A stretch of DNA of 44,614 bases. It comes from Porticoccaceae bacterium. Lineage in GTDB: Bacteria; Pseudomonadota; Gammaproteobacteria; Pseudomonadales; Porticoccaceae. The translations under genes were made by a program, and so were the position numbers. Location of the stretch: NCBI GenBank assembly GCA_002731695.1, contig PCCK01000012.1, positions 96,408-141,021 of the forward strand, read 5' to 3'. This document shows positions 7,786-16,608 of the stretch, piece by piece. Under the pieces are notes generated by a model. That model did not search any database and was not told the origin of the DNA. It worked only from the letters and a program-made list of their open reading frames with translations. Positions within the stretch are counted from its first letter, which is position 1. Every line of letters begins with the position of its first letter.

Positions 7786-7856
7786 TCGGCACTTTTATAG
7801 AAAAATCGATATTAACTAAACCAAAAACAATGGCTTACATACTACTTTCTTATTGA

Positions 7857-7932
7857 TGGTGCCCAGGGGCGGAATCGAACCACCGACACGAGGATTTTCA
7901 GTCCACTGCTCTACCGACTGAGCTACCTGGGC
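7857..7932 (-). tRNA. tRNA-Phe (GAA)
   Basis: Read on the minus strand, this is a complete 76-nt cloverleaf. The 5' GCCCAGG acceptor strand pairs with CCTGGGC before an encoded ACCA end. The D arm GTAGCTCAGTCGGTAGAGC is standard, the anticodon loop CTGAAAATC gives anticodon GAA, and the T arm carries GGTTCGATTCC. It separates the accessory-looking left part from the conserved genes to the right. No second copy of its 3' end was seen to the left within the window. Confidence 0.97.
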
Positions 7933-8054
7933 GTTGTATTATTGCTCATTTACCAAATTTTTATTTTTGCAGCGAGAACAGGTTCTGATGTTTATATTTG
8001 GCTTGCCACAAAAGCGTCGTGTATTAAAACTTCTGACCTGATTTTCGTCAAGGA

Positions 8055-8327
8055 TTATTGACTCTCAGGAACATAACCTTCAACGCTGTCGTAATTTTCA
8101 CCAGAGAGAAATTTCAGCCGTTGCTCAGCTAGATAGTTGCGAGCGCTATGGTCTATCATGTTGAGCCTTTTTTCATTAATTAGAGTTGTCTGGTGCGCAA
8201 TCCAATCGTCCCAAGCTTTTTGTGAGACCTCTTCAAATATTAATTGTCCTTGGGGCCCTGGAAATGGCGGTTTTAATAGCCCCGCAAGTTCTTGTTTATA
8301 TTTTCTGCAAAAGACTTTTCTTGCCAT
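8055..8327 (-). CDS. yggX: Probable Fe(2+)-trafficking protein YggX
   Basis: The 90 aa product matches YggX across its whole length: MARKVFCRKYKQELAGL with the conserved N-terminal Cys, PPFPGPQGQLIFEEVSQKAWDDW, then LINEKRLN and the C-terminal FLSGENYDSVEGYVP. YggX is a small cytoplasmic protein that protects Fe-S clusters from oxidative damage. The gene follows mutY by about 60 bases in the same direction, the usual gammaproteobacterial order, where a DNA repair enzyme for oxidative lesions sits beside an Fe-S protection protein. Confidence 0.95.
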   Translation of the reverse strand: MARKVFCRKYKQELAGLLKPPFPGPQGQLIFEEVSQKAWDDWIAHQTTLINEKRLNMIDHSARNYLAEQRLKFLSGENYDSVEGYVPESQ

Positions 8328-8386
8328 AATTTATTTCTCTCTCAGTAACATCTCAATGTCCTAAATATTGAGTACATCATCGCATA

Positions 8387-9433
8387 CTAGTTGTTCAGTT
8401 GCTCTAACAAAGAAACCACCGGCGCGGGCATTCCCAATAAAACAGGACTTTTTGGATTATACCAGCGCTCTTTACACTCTTTTAGGATAGTTTTTTCTTT
8501 AAGTCCCGTCGCGTTAATTAAAACCGGCAGATAGTCGAGGTGATAATGACTGAATGTGTGGCGACTAAGTGCAAGAGTGCGGCTCTTGATGAACTTAAGA
8601 CCCAAGTCTCGTAATATCAAATCAAGCTCCTCCATTTTACTGATTTGAGGAAATACCCATAGACCTCCCCAGATGCCGTGTGATTTATTTTTCCGAAGTA
8701 GGTATCCGAGTTTTTCATTATGAATCATCAGAAAATATGTTTTTTTTACTGGGAGACGTTTTTTAGGTTTTTTCCCAGGATACTTTTGCTGTGTACCACT
8801 TGAAAATGCTTTGCAGCCCCTCGTTAAAGGACATAGATGACATTTCGGTTGAGAGATGCAAACAGTGGCGCCAAGATCCATCATCGCTTGACTAAAGGAG
8901 TCCGTATTTTGTGTCGGAGTGAGTTCCTCTGAGATAGACCAGAGATTTTTTAAGGGACGAGTGTGGCCTGGCCAGCCCTCTATTGCTGCGAAGCGAGCTA
9001 GCACACGCTTGACGTTACCATCTAATATTGCTCCCGGTTTTTTGAAGGCAATAGAGCGTATCGCTCCGGCAGTAGATCGTCCAATGCCCGGCAATTTGGT
9101 GAGGGTTTCAATTTCCGATGGGAAACAACCACCGAGCTGATTAGCAACTATGAGAGCAGTTCGATGTAAGTTCCTAGCTCGAGCATAGTATCCGAGTCCA
9201 GTCCAATAATGTAAAACCTCATCAATGGAGGCGTTAGAGAGCTCGCTTACGTCTGGGAAACGCCTCACAAAGCTCTCAAAATAAGGGATAACAGTACTCA
9301 CACGAGTCTGCTGAAGCATAATCTCTGAAATCCAAACCGAGTACGCTGAGATGTTTTTCTGCCAAGGTAAGTTATCTCGGCCTGATACATAGAACCATCT
9401 TAAGACAGCATTCTGGAACTCTTGTGTTGTCAT
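8387..9433 (-). CDS. mutY: A/G-specific adenine glycosylase MutY
   Basis: MutY removes adenine mispaired with 8-oxoguanine. The 348 aa protein shows the catalytic Glu segment (WISEIMLQQTRVSTVIPYFE), the helix-hairpin-helix LPGIGRSTAGAI and the catalytic Asp in LDGNVKRVLAR. It also has the four-Cys Fe-S loop and a C-terminal NUDIX-like lesion-recognition domain from about residue 230. The Fe-S loop here reads CISQPKCHLCPLTRGC, a C-x5-C-x2-C-x5-C spacing, one residue shorter in the first gap than the C-x6 of E. coli MutY. The gene starts five bases after the asmA stop, so the two are co-transcribed. Confidence 0.97.
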   Translation of the reverse strand: MTTQEFQNAVLRWFYVSGRDNLPWQKNISAYSVWISEIMLQQTRVSTVIPYFESFVRRFPDVSELSNASIDEVLHYWTGLGYYARARNLHRTALIVANQLGGCFPSEIETLTKLPGIGRSTAGAIRSIAFKKPGAILDGNVKRVLARFAAIEGWPGHTRPLKNLWSISEELTPTQNTDSFSQAMMDLGATVCISQPKCHLCPLTRGCKAFSSGTQQKYPGKKPKKRLPVKKTYFLMIHNEKLGYLLRKNKSHGIWGGLWVFPQISKMEELDLILRDLGLKFIKSRTLALSRHTFSHYHLDYLPVLINATGLKEKTILKECKERWYNPKSPVLLGMPAPVVSLLEQLNN

Positions 9434-9438
9434 ATAAG

Positions 9439-11253
9439 TTATAAATCGGAGAGCGTCTTCAAGAGATCCGATAGCTCTTTATTTTTTATCAGGCCTCCTA
9501 ATGCACCTATGCTTGGAAGACACATTGGTGGACTCGTCGATAACACGTTACCCTTGCAGGTGAAAGGAATATCCTGACCCCGCATGCTGAGTTTGTTGAA
9601 ACAACTATCTTGTGCATTAGATTCATCATTGAGTCGAGCTTTTAATAGGAATTGATAGTCTTTAGACCGCATATCAACCGCACCATGCAAATTCAAATCT
9701 ATATTTTCTGTCCCAGAAATAAGGTCTCTGACCATAAGATTACCTGATTTTACCTCTAACTCAGCACTGAGATCCTGCAGTGAGGTTCCAGTCGGCCAAT
9801 TTTTAGAGGACCGAGCTCTTGTAAGTAAAGTAGCAGCTGAGCACAATGTCTGCTCCAAGTTGATTTTAGAGTAAAGGGGCTGCATCACAGAAATCGCTCC
9901 ACTACCAACCGCAGAGTTAAGAAGATTTTCTAAATCGATACCATTGAATGCTATGTTAAACTCCATATTCAAAGAACCATTTATGTCTGAGTTGTCTATA
10001 ATGGAAGGCAGCATGGATGAGAGATTTATTTTATGAAGGTTTATCTTTAATTCAGACCGCGGAATATTTCTTTGTAAATTGACGAGACCTGTTAAGTCTA
10101 CGTAACCTCCGAATAGGTCCGCATTCAACGTATTCAGTTGAATGATTGACCGAAAGCTTGAAAAATTTGCAAACACATTGGAAATTTCAAATCCATCCAT
10201 CTTCAGTTGCTCTAGATCAATCTCTATTTGTGTTTCGCCCGGCCACATAATCAAAGGAGCAAGAGGAGAGAGTAATATTGAATATTGAACGTCTGAAGTT
10301 TTTTGTTTTGTTTCCCTAGCTCTCGGGAGGTAGTTACCGAGGTTAAACGATTTCGCTGATAATAATACTTGAAGGTTTTGTTTTGAGGTGTCGCCAACCA
10401 ACTTTAAGCCCAAAGGTTGACCGTCGATGCTCAATACTCCGTCAAGATGTGCCGTTTCGGAGGCCATAAAATCAAATTCGGCTGTTGCGCCGATATTTCT
10501 TAAAGACTGCTCTCCTCTCATTCTTGGTATTGAAAATTGTGGAAAATGAAGCTTCAAAAGCTCTGTCAAACCAAATAAATTTATATCGCTAAATTTTAAG
10601 TTGCCAGTAACCGCGCCGGATGCTCCGTCAATCAGCGTTTGCCCACCAATATTTCCTAGTTCGCTTGAAATCTCGAAGCTCGGAATTCTTATCGTTTGCG
10701 ACCGAAGGTCTAGACCTAGCGAGGTTGTAATACTCATATTGAGTTTTTCGAGAACGTTAACTTGTAGTTTTACCGGAAAAGCATCGCCTTGCCCTGAAAT
10801 ATTGTCTACTCTTAGTTGGATATCGGACAAGATAAGCTTTGACAAAGGAATGGAGTTGAAGTGCACCTCGGCATTGAGAAGATGTATATCATCTATAAGA
10901 TCGATTGATTCAGGACCGAGAATCCATTGATTCGATGTAGGATTGATGCTTGAACTTATGATGTGAAACAGCGTGCTCCAGTCTGTTGTGAGAGATAGTT
11001 TTTCGGCACGCATGCTACTTCCTTTGACAAATTTTATTTCAATTGAGTCTATAGAGATCCCCATATTAGGAAAGAGTAAAACATCAATCTCGCCATCAAT
11101 CTTTAGATCAAATCCAGAGTTGAGTGCAAGTTGTTGAAGAGTGGGACGCAAATCGTTTGTATCGTATGTTTGAAGAAAATACACAATTGTGAGAGTGAGC
11201 AGGGCAATTATTAGCAAACCCACTGAGAACACTACCTTAAAAAGTCGATACAA
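9439..11253 (-). CDS. AsmA family protein
   Basis: A 604 aa protein with an N-terminal membrane anchor (FKVVFSVGLLIIALLTLTIVYFL) and the AsmA N-terminal domain (LQQLALNSGFDLKIDGEIDVLLFPNMGISIDSIEI). A long beta-rich region follows, and the AsmA C-terminal segment (about residues 400-560) contains SGAISV and LNLHGAVDMRSKDYQFLLKARL. AsmA-like proteins are large beta-groove proteins of the periplasm thought to move phospholipid between the membranes; E. coli AsmA affects outer-membrane assembly. Its position before mutY and divergent from hisB matches the Pseudomonas order. It is about the usual length. Confidence 0.9.
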   Translation of the reverse strand: MYRLFKVVFSVGLLIIALLTLTIVYFLQTYDTNDLRPTLQQLALNSGFDLKIDGEIDVLLFPNMGISIDSIEIKFVKGSSMRAEKLSLTTDWSTLFHIISSSINPTSNQWILGPESIDLIDDIHLLNAEVHFNSIPLSKLILSDIQLRVDNISGQGDAFPVKLQVNVLEKLNMSITTSLGLDLRSQTIRIPSFEISSELGNIGGQTLIDGASGAVTGNLKFSDINLFGLTELLKLHFPQFSIPRMRGEQSLRNIGATAEFDFMASETAHLDGVLSIDGQPLGLKLVGDTSKQNLQVLLSAKSFNLGNYLPRARETKQKTSDVQYSILLSPLAPLIMWPGETQIEIDLEQLKMDGFEISNVFANFSSFRSIIQLNTLNADLFGGYVDLTGLVNLQRNIPRSELKINLHKINLSSMLPSIIDNSDINGSLNMEFNIAFNGIDLENLLNSAVGSGAISVMQPLYSKINLEQTLCSAATLLTRARSSKNWPTGTSLQDLSAELEVKSGNLMVRDLISGTENIDLNLHGAVDMRSKDYQFLLKARLNDESNAQDSCFNKLSMRGQDIPFTCKGNVLSTSPPMCLPSIGALGGLIKNKELSDLLKTLSDL

Positions 11254-11393
11254 AATTTGTCCTCAACAATGGGTGAAGGTTATCCGAGTTTTGCGTGTTG
11301 TTACAACTCCAAAGATTATGCATTAATCTACTATTTTTCTTAAACTCGCTGAATTAGTTGGAAATATCACGTTATTGATTAATACAAGCGTTA

Positions 11394-11422
11394 TTCTTAT
11401 CCGAGCTTTTTTTCAGTATACT
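11394..11422 (+). promoter_or_regulatory. Possible hisB promoter
   Basis: TATACT at 11417-11422 is a good -10 box, with a weak TTCTTA 17 bases upstream. It lies 50 bases before the hisB start in the 218-base spacer shared with asmA. No attenuator or His-rich leader peptide was seen. Confidence 0.35.
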
Positions 11423-11471
11423 TCGTTTTTGAGCTCATAACCCAATTTGAGGCTAACTTTTGGAGAAAGCT

Positions 11472-12065
11472 ATGTCTGATCGTTCGGCGAAAGTGACGCG
11501 CGAAACTCTGGAGTCCCAGATTTCTGTGACAATAAATCTTGATGGCGAAGGACGAGGGAACTTTGCGACTCCAGTTAGTTTTTTAAATCATATGCTTGAC
11601 CAAGTTGCGCGCCATGGTTTGCTAGATTTAGACATCGAAGCTCGCGGTGACACTCATATAGATGATCACCATACTGTGGAGGATATTGGGATTACTTTTG
11701 GTATGGCTCTAGCAAAAGCAGTTACAGATAAAGTTGGCCTTGTTCGGTATGGCCATGCTTATGTGCCTCTTGATGAATCTCTATCGAGGGTAGTGTTAGA
11801 TTTATCCGGTCGTCCAGGATTAGTTATGAATGCAAATTTTGTTCGTGGTCGTGTTGGTGATTTTGACGTTGATTTAGTGAGGGAATTTTTTCAAGGAGTG
11901 GTGAATCATTCTTTGATTACATTGCATATCGATAATCTTCGTGGTGCAAACGCGCATCATCAGGTAGAGACAATTTTTAAAGCTTTTGGAAGAGCGCTCC
12001 GGATGGCAGCCACTGTTGATGACCGAATTCCTAGTCTTTTACCCTCTACTAAAGGCGTACTTTAG
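11472..12065 (+). CDS. hisB: Imidazoleglycerol-phosphate dehydratase HisB
   Basis: HisB carries out the sixth step of histidine synthesis, dehydrating imidazole glycerol phosphate. The 197 aa protein is the monofunctional form without a phosphatase domain. The metal-binding repeats are present: [26 protein letters not shown], and in the second half [10 protein letters not shown] and [18 protein letters not shown] place the start at the ATG at 11472, six bases after GGAG; an in-frame TTG at 11460 has no spacing for that site. hisH follows after 33 bases. Confidence 0.97.
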   Translation: MSDRSAKVTRETLESQISVTINLDGEGRGNFATPVSFLNHMLDQVARHGLLDLDIEARGDTHIDDHHTVEDIGITFGMALAKAVTDKVGLVRYGHAYVPLDESLSRVVLDLSGRPGLVMNANFVRGRVGDFDVDLVREFFQGVVNHSLITLHIDNLRGANAHHQVETIFKAFGRALRMAATVDDRIPSLLPSTKGVL

Positions 12066-12098
12066 ACTAGTTTCTTATTGTGACCAAAGATAGCGTGG

Positions 12099-12746
12099 AT
12101 GATGGGGAAAAAAACTCAAAATATTGCCATAATTGATTATGGAATGGGGAATTTGCATTCTGTGTCGAAGGCGCTTCAGCGAGTTTCGCCCAAAGCAAAG
12201 GTTTTAATTACTTCAGATGCCAAAATAATAAACACCGCTGATCGGATCGTTTTTCCTGGAGTAGGTGCAATAGGCGACTGTATGGCAGAGATTATTCGAC
12301 TCGAGTTGGATAGTGCTTTGGCTGCGGCAGTCCGAAATAAGCCAGTTTTAGCAATTTGCGTGGGGATGCAAGCACTAATGAAACATAGTGAAGAGAGTGG
12401 TGGTGTAGAGTGTTTGGGGTTCTTATCAGGAAATGTGAAACGTTTTAATGGGGAAATCGCCGACAGACTTCGATTAAAGGTGCCCCATATGGGTTGGAAC
12501 GAGGTGTATCAAACCAAGCCTCATGCATTGTGGAGAGGAATAGATCAGAATTCCAGGATGTATTTTGTTCATAGCTACTACGTGGAGGTAGAAAATAGTG
12601 CCTTAAATGCTGGGGTCTGCAATTATGGAGTTTCGTTTTCAGCTGCACTTGCGTGTGACAATTTGTTTGCGGTGCAGTTTCATCCAGAGAAGAGTGCTGG
12701 GGATGGATTGCAGATGTTGGAAAACTTCGCGGAGTGGAACATTTAG
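12099..12746 (+). CDS. hisH: Imidazole glycerol phosphate synthase, glutaminase subunit HisH
   Basis: HisH hydrolyses glutamine and channels ammonia to HisF. It is a class I glutamine amidotransferase of 215 aa: IAIIDYGMGN at the N terminus, the nucleophile Cys in LAICVGMQAL, and the His-Glu pair in AVQFHPEKS. Two adjacent ATGs (12099, 12102) could start it. In Pseudomonas hisA and hisF follow directly; here the next gene is selU on the other strand, 26 bases away. The cyclase partner HisF must therefore be encoded elsewhere. Confidence 0.97.
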   Translation: MMGKKTQNIAIIDYGMGNLHSVSKALQRVSPKAKVLITSDAKIINTADRIVFPGVGAIGDCMAEIIRLELDSALAAAVRNKPVLAICVGMQALMKHSEESGGVECLGFLSGNVKRFNGEIADRLRLKVPHMGWNEVYQTKPHALWRGIDQNSRMYFVHSYYVEVENSALNAGVCNYGVSFSAALACDNLFAVQFHPEKSAGDGLQMLENFAEWNI

Positions 12747-12772
12747 CAAAAAGTTAAGTTCGGATTGGGTAG

Positions 12773-13879
12773 CTAATTACGGTTTACCTTAAACCTTAAC
12801 CATTCTTGAACATCATCAAAATTACCGCGGAACGCAATTTTATCTTTTTTCTGGCTCAGTTGATAATTATACATGGGATCGTAGTAGTCTCTTAATAAGG
12901 GGGCGAGCCATGCTCTATGGTCAAAATAGTTATTACTACCCTGAGTTGCGAGAGCATGATCAATAAGATTCGAAATTTTTTTTGTTCTCTGACCTCCTAA
13001 CCGTTTTTGTATTCGATGCAAGCTATCTTTTAAATACGAGCTAAATCGGCGGTCTCCGTCATCTGGATATCTCTTCAATGTCTTTCGATGGCGATCGATT
13101 ATGTATTCATGTAAAAGACTTGAGACTCGATCATCAAAGGATTTGTCAATAATAACTATCGGACTTTGTTTCATTTTTTCGAACAGATTTGGGGGTATTT
13201 GTCGAGATCCAATCGTCCTACTTTCATCCTCAAAAATAATGGGTAAGTTTGAATTTATATTTACCAAATTAAGTAGATGAAGCAAAATATAACTCTCAAA
13301 ATTTATTTGACTCGGTTGTTCTTCGAGGGAACGACCGAAGCTGGAGCCCTTGTGGTTTGCAGCACCCTCTAAATTTATCGTTCTAAACAAGGAATGAAGC
13401 ATTCTCGTTTTCCCGGTACCAGTCATTCCGCTCAAAATGATTATAGAACCGGTTTTGATGAACTGTTGGAGGGTGTCAAGTAAACAACTTCTTATCGCCT
13501 TAAAACCTCCAGCGACTCGGGAACAAGGATATCCTGCGGCATGAATCCAATCTTGAGCAATTTGCGAGCGAATACCCCCACGGGCACAAAATAAAATAGA
13601 ATTCTGATCTCTCTCCAGCTGCGTGCACCATGCCATAATGCGTTTCTCACGAGTCTCACCGCTAACTATCTGATGGCCTAAGTTGATCGCTGACTGCTGT
13701 CCTGAATGACGAAAGCATATTCCTACCTTTCTGCGCTCGCTGTCGTCAAGCAGCGGAATATTTATGCTCTTCGGAATCGTTCCATGTTCGAATTCACTGG
13801 GAGCCCTCACGTCTATCATTGTGGCGCCTGACAACAATGCTGACCGAATATCAGTTAACACAGTAGCTATTTTTATCAA
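12773..13879 (-). CDS. selU: tRNA 2-selenouridine synthase SelU/MnmH
   Basis: SelU replaces sulfur with selenium in 2-thiouridine at the tRNA wobble position, via a geranylated intermediate, using selenophosphate. The 368 aa protein has an N-terminal rhodanese domain (VRAPSEFEHGTIPKSINIP) with the active Cys in LFCARGGIRSQ, and a second domain with the P-loop SGMTGTGKTR. FEDESRTIG and the C-terminal YDPMYNYQL segment are also typical. It appears to start at TTG 13879, twelve bases after selD, so the enzyme is co-transcribed with its donor-supplying partner. Confidence 0.95.
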   Translation of the reverse strand: MIKIATVLTDIRSALLSGATMIDVRAPSEFEHGTIPKSINIPLLDDSERRKVGICFRHSGQQSAINLGHQIVSGETREKRIMAWCTQLERDQNSILFCARGGIRSQIAQDWIHAAGYPCSRVAGGFKAIRSCLLDTLQQFIKTGSIIILSGMTGTGKTRMLHSLFRTINLEGAANHKGSSFGRSLEEQPSQINFESYILLHLLNLVNINSNLPIIFEDESRTIGSRQIPPNLFEKMKQSPIVIIDKSFDDRVSSLLHEYIIDRHRKTLKRYPDDGDRRFSSYLKDSLHRIQKRLGGQRTKKISNLIDHALATQGSNNYFDHRAWLAPLLRDYYDPMYNYQLSQKKDKIAFRGNFDDVQEWLRFKVNRN

Positions 13880-13891
13880 AGGAGAACTTAC

Positions 13892-14938
13892 CTACGCACT
13901 AATATGAATTTGGGGTTGGTCTATTTTCTTTGGAATAATTGATCCAATCGAACTATAGAAGCAATCGTGTGTTTTCAAAATTTTTTCGACGATAGCCTGT
14001 TTTTCAGGTCGGACAGTTACGAGGAGACCGCCGCTAGTTTGGGGATCGCAAAATATTTTTTCATCATATAAATTTGAATTAATGATGTCGTCTTTGCAAC
14101 TTTTCCAGTTCCGCTCGCTACCACCTGGGACCGCGCCATTATCGCAGTAGTCATAAATACATTTATCTAAAACTGGTATTAAAGAGCGGCTTACCTTGGC
14201 GGATACATTACTTCCTCTGCATACCTCAAGTAAGTGGCCTAGAAGACCAAAACCGGTTACATCCGTCATGGCGGTCACTCCTGGATGAGCAGCAAGACTG
14301 ATGCCTACTTTGTTTAGTTTTAGCATACTAATTTCGGCAAGCTTCGCGTGCTCTGGTAACAATATTCCTCGTTTTCCGGCTGTAGTTAGAATACCCACGC
14401 CCAGAGGTTTGGTCAGAAAAAGAGTATCACCAACTCGTGCAGTATTATTCTTTTTCAGATTAGCTATGGGCACTGTTCCTGTCGCAGCAAGCCCAAAAAT
14501 TGGTTCTGGAGAGTCAATAGAGTGACCTCCTGCTAGATGAATTCCAGCATCGTGACAGGTTTTTCGTCCTCCCTCAATGACACGTTGACCAGCAGAAAGA
14601 GGGAGCTTACCAATGGGCCATCCGAAAATTGCAATGGCCATCGCCGGAGTTCCACCCATTGCGTATATATCACTTAAAGCGTTAGTCGCCGCTATCCGTC
14701 CAAAGTTAAACGGGTCATCAACAATAGGCGTAAAAAAGTCGGTCGTACTTATAATAGCTCTACCATCTAAAAGGTCATAAACGGCGGCATCGTCTCGATG
14801 TTGGTTACCTACTAATAGGTTACCCTGAGGTGGTTCTACTAGTTTAGATTCCAAAAGGCTTGAAAGGCTATCGGGACTAATTTTACAGCCGCATCCCGCA
14901 CCATGACTGAATTGTGTAAGTTTTATATTTTCCTGCAT
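13892..14938 (-). CDS. selD: Selenophosphate synthase SelD
   Basis: SelD makes selenophosphate from selenide and ATP. The 348 aa protein begins LTQFSHGAGCGCKISPD, with the catalytic Cys (not selenocysteine) and Lys of the E. coli type. HRDDAAVYDL, TTDFFTPIVDDPFNFG and GGHSIDSPEPIFGL are the AIR-synthase-like ATP-binding motifs, and MTDVTGFGLLGHL follows. Its neighbour is selU; no selA, selB or Sec tRNA is seen here. The selenium may therefore serve mainly tRNA modification, but the rest of the genome would be needed to say so. Confidence 0.97.
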   Translation of the reverse strand: MQENIKLTQFSHGAGCGCKISPDSLSSLLESKLVEPPQGNLLVGNQHRDDAAVYDLLDGRAIISTTDFFTPIVDDPFNFGRIAATNALSDIYAMGGTPAMAIAIFGWPIGKLPLSAGQRVIEGGRKTCHDAGIHLAGGHSIDSPEPIFGLAATGTVPIANLKKNNTARVGDTLFLTKPLGVGILTTAGKRGILLPEHAKLAEISMLKLNKVGISLAAHPGVTAMTDVTGFGLLGHLLEVCRGSNVSAKVSRSLIPVLDKCIYDYCDNGAVPGGSERNWKSCKDDIINSNLYDEKIFCDPQTSGGLLVTVRPEKQAIVEKILKTHDCFYSSIGSIIPKKIDQPQIHISA

Positions 14939-15156
14939 AATTTATTACCCTTTCGTCTTCTGATTTTTAAATAGGGTTGTTAGCGAAGCTTCGAAAGCCA
15001 GTAGTCAAGATAAAACATTAATATATCAACTTTAGTCTCCAACATAATCAGGCCTTTAAAAAGTACACGATCATCTTTATACGACATCACTGGGGGCAGC
15101 TGGGGGTTTTCCCAGAGTTCTATGGCCGAATTACAGACAATGACACGGCAAAACAG
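14939..15156. other. Spacer between selD and the carbonic anhydrase
   Basis: 218 bases with no gene. It contains a 10-base palindrome CGAAGCTTCG (14984-14993) and a short CTGGG-GGTTTT-CCCAG stem (15100-15115). Neither is followed by a T-run, so no terminator is called. Confidence 0.4.
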
Positions 15157-15807
15157 CTATTCGCCACTTATTTGAGGAGCGCAAAGAGACCTGATAATGG
15201 TTAAGTCATTTAGTGAAGAAACTTTGCCGGTAAGATCATGCAGCAGCCCATCAGACAAACTATAGATCCAACCATGCAGAGATAAATCAATATTCTTGGT
15301 CCACGCGTCTTTCACTAAGTTTAGGTCACCAAGATTAACGATCTGGTTTAATACATTCAATTCACTAAGGCGGTCAAACCTCTCTGCTCCGCAATTCAGT
15401 GTGTCAAGGTTCCTTTTGTGATCAATACTGAGTTGGAGAATATTGTCTATCCATAAATTTATGAATTTTGATGATTGTTTTTTAAATGAAGATTCAATAC
15501 CACCGCAACCGGTATGACCGCAAACTATTATATGTTTCACTTCTAGGAAATAAATTGCGTACTCAAGAACAGAAAGACAGTTTGTATCGTTTACATTCAC
15601 CTGATTTGCAATATTTCGGTGTACAAAAATATTGCCGGGAGGTAAATCAAGAATTTGGCTCGGTGAGACACGACTGTCAGAGCAGCCTATCCAACAATAT
15701 TTTGGCTTTTGCTGTTTTGATGTGTTTACAAAAAACTGAGAATCTTTATCTTTAAGCGACGTGGCCCATTCAATATTTCTTTGGAGGAGGTCTTCTAAAT
15801 CATTCAA
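15157..15807 (-). CDS. Beta-class carbonic anhydrase
   Basis: The enzyme interconverts carbon dioxide and bicarbonate in the cytoplasm. The zinc site is complete: Cys and Asp in WIGCSDSRVSPSQI, and His and Cys in VCGHTGCGGIES. HRNIANQVNVND follows in place, and WIYSLSDGLLHDL is the usual C-terminal strand. The length of about 216 aa is normal. Of two in-frame TTG codons, the one at 15807 lies six bases after AAGGAG, while the one at 15813 directly abuts it, so I use the former. The gene stands alone between selD and nrdJb. Confidence 0.95.
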   Translation of the reverse strand: MNDLEDLLQRNIEWATSLKDKDSQFFVNTSKQQKPKYCWIGCSDSRVSPSQILDLPPGNIFVHRNIANQVNVNDTNCLSVLEYAIYFLEVKHIIVCGHTGCGGIESSFKKQSSKFINLWIDNILQLSIDHKRNLDTLNCGAERFDRLSELNVLNQIVNLGDLNLVKDAWTKNIDLSLHGWIYSLSDGLLHDLTGKVSSLNDLTIIRSLCAPQISGE

Positions 15808-15897
15808 TTCCAACTCCTTGGCGACCGGTTACAGATCTTTAAATGTGGCCATTGTTTGCTAAATAATTGATGTATTGTGCATCAGGATAACTGCCGG

Positions 15898-16590
15898 TTA
15901 TCCACATTTGGAGTCACCACAATTGAGGCATGTCATACATCCATCGAGCAGTATGAGAGCTTTAGTACTGCACTTCTTACATAATTTCGCCGATTCGGGA
16001 AACCCGATGGTTTTGGCTTCTGTGGTTTCGTAAGCGGTCCGCTTTTCATCCATTATTTTTTGTTGATGTTCCGGTATCTTTGGTTTTGTGATGAGTCCTA
16101 TTTTCTGCAGATGATCTTCTATGGCCCATCCGATTTCGGCCACTAAGGAGGGCATAAATTTACCCCCTGGTTTGAAGTAACCGCCCTGAGGATCAAAAAC
16201 AGCCTTAAGTTCCTCAACTAAAAATGTACAGTCTCCACCTTTTCGGAATACGGCTGACACTACTCTTGTTAGAGCAACAATCCACTGGAAATGGTCCATA
16301 TTTTTTGAGTTGATAAAAATCTCAAATGGACGCCGTAATTCGTGATCAGTACCTTCATTGAGCAAGATATCATTGATAGTCAGATAGAGGGCATGATCAG
16401 AGAGAGGCGTTTTGATCTTATAGGTGCTGCCCGGTAATGCCTCTGGCCTCGAAACTTTTTCATGCATTTGGATGATATTGCTATCAGGAATGGAAGACTT
16501 TTCCTTGAGCTCTGTCTCTCTTGTCAGAACCTTATAACCAACGATTTTTTGATCTATTTTTTTATTCACGAAGCTTCTCCAATGAGACAT
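15898..16590 (-). CDS. nrdJb: Class II ribonucleotide reductase, C-terminal subunit NrdJb
   Basis: This 230 aa protein matches the separately encoded C-terminal part of the B12-dependent reductase known from Pseudomonas (NrdJab). The core (LYLTINDILLNEGTDHELRRPFEIFINSKN and DCTFLVEELKAVFDPQGGYF) is the TSCPD-like domain of class II enzymes. The end carries a four-Cys cluster, CKKCSTKA...CMTCLNCGDSKCG, which binds zinc and provides the redox-active C-terminal cysteines. It begins 18 bases after the nrdJa stop, so both parts come from one mRNA. Confidence 0.92.
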   Translation of the reverse strand: MSHWRSFVNKKIDQKIVGYKVLTRETELKEKSSIPDSNIIQMHEKVSRPEALPGSTYKIKTPLSDHALYLTINDILLNEGTDHELRRPFEIFINSKNMDHFQWIVALTRVVSAVFRKGGDCTFLVEELKAVFDPQGGYFKPGGKFMPSLVAEIGWAIEDHLQKIGLITKPKIPEHQQKIMDEKRTAYETTEAKTIGFPESAKLCKKCSTKALILLDGCMTCLNCGDSKCG

Positions 16591-16608
16591 GTCATACTAT
16601 TGATTTAT

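Noticed and set aside
7857-7932. att-type duplication of the tRNA-Phe 3' end
   Set aside because: No second copy of the terminal sequence was found in the left 7.8 kb.
15100-15115. CTGGG/CCCAG hairpin as terminator
   Set aside because: Short stem and no T-run on either strand.
15898-15906. Second perfect DnaA box TTATCCACA
   Set aside because: It coincides with the last codons and stop of nrdJb (Cys-Gly-stop), so coding constraint explains it.
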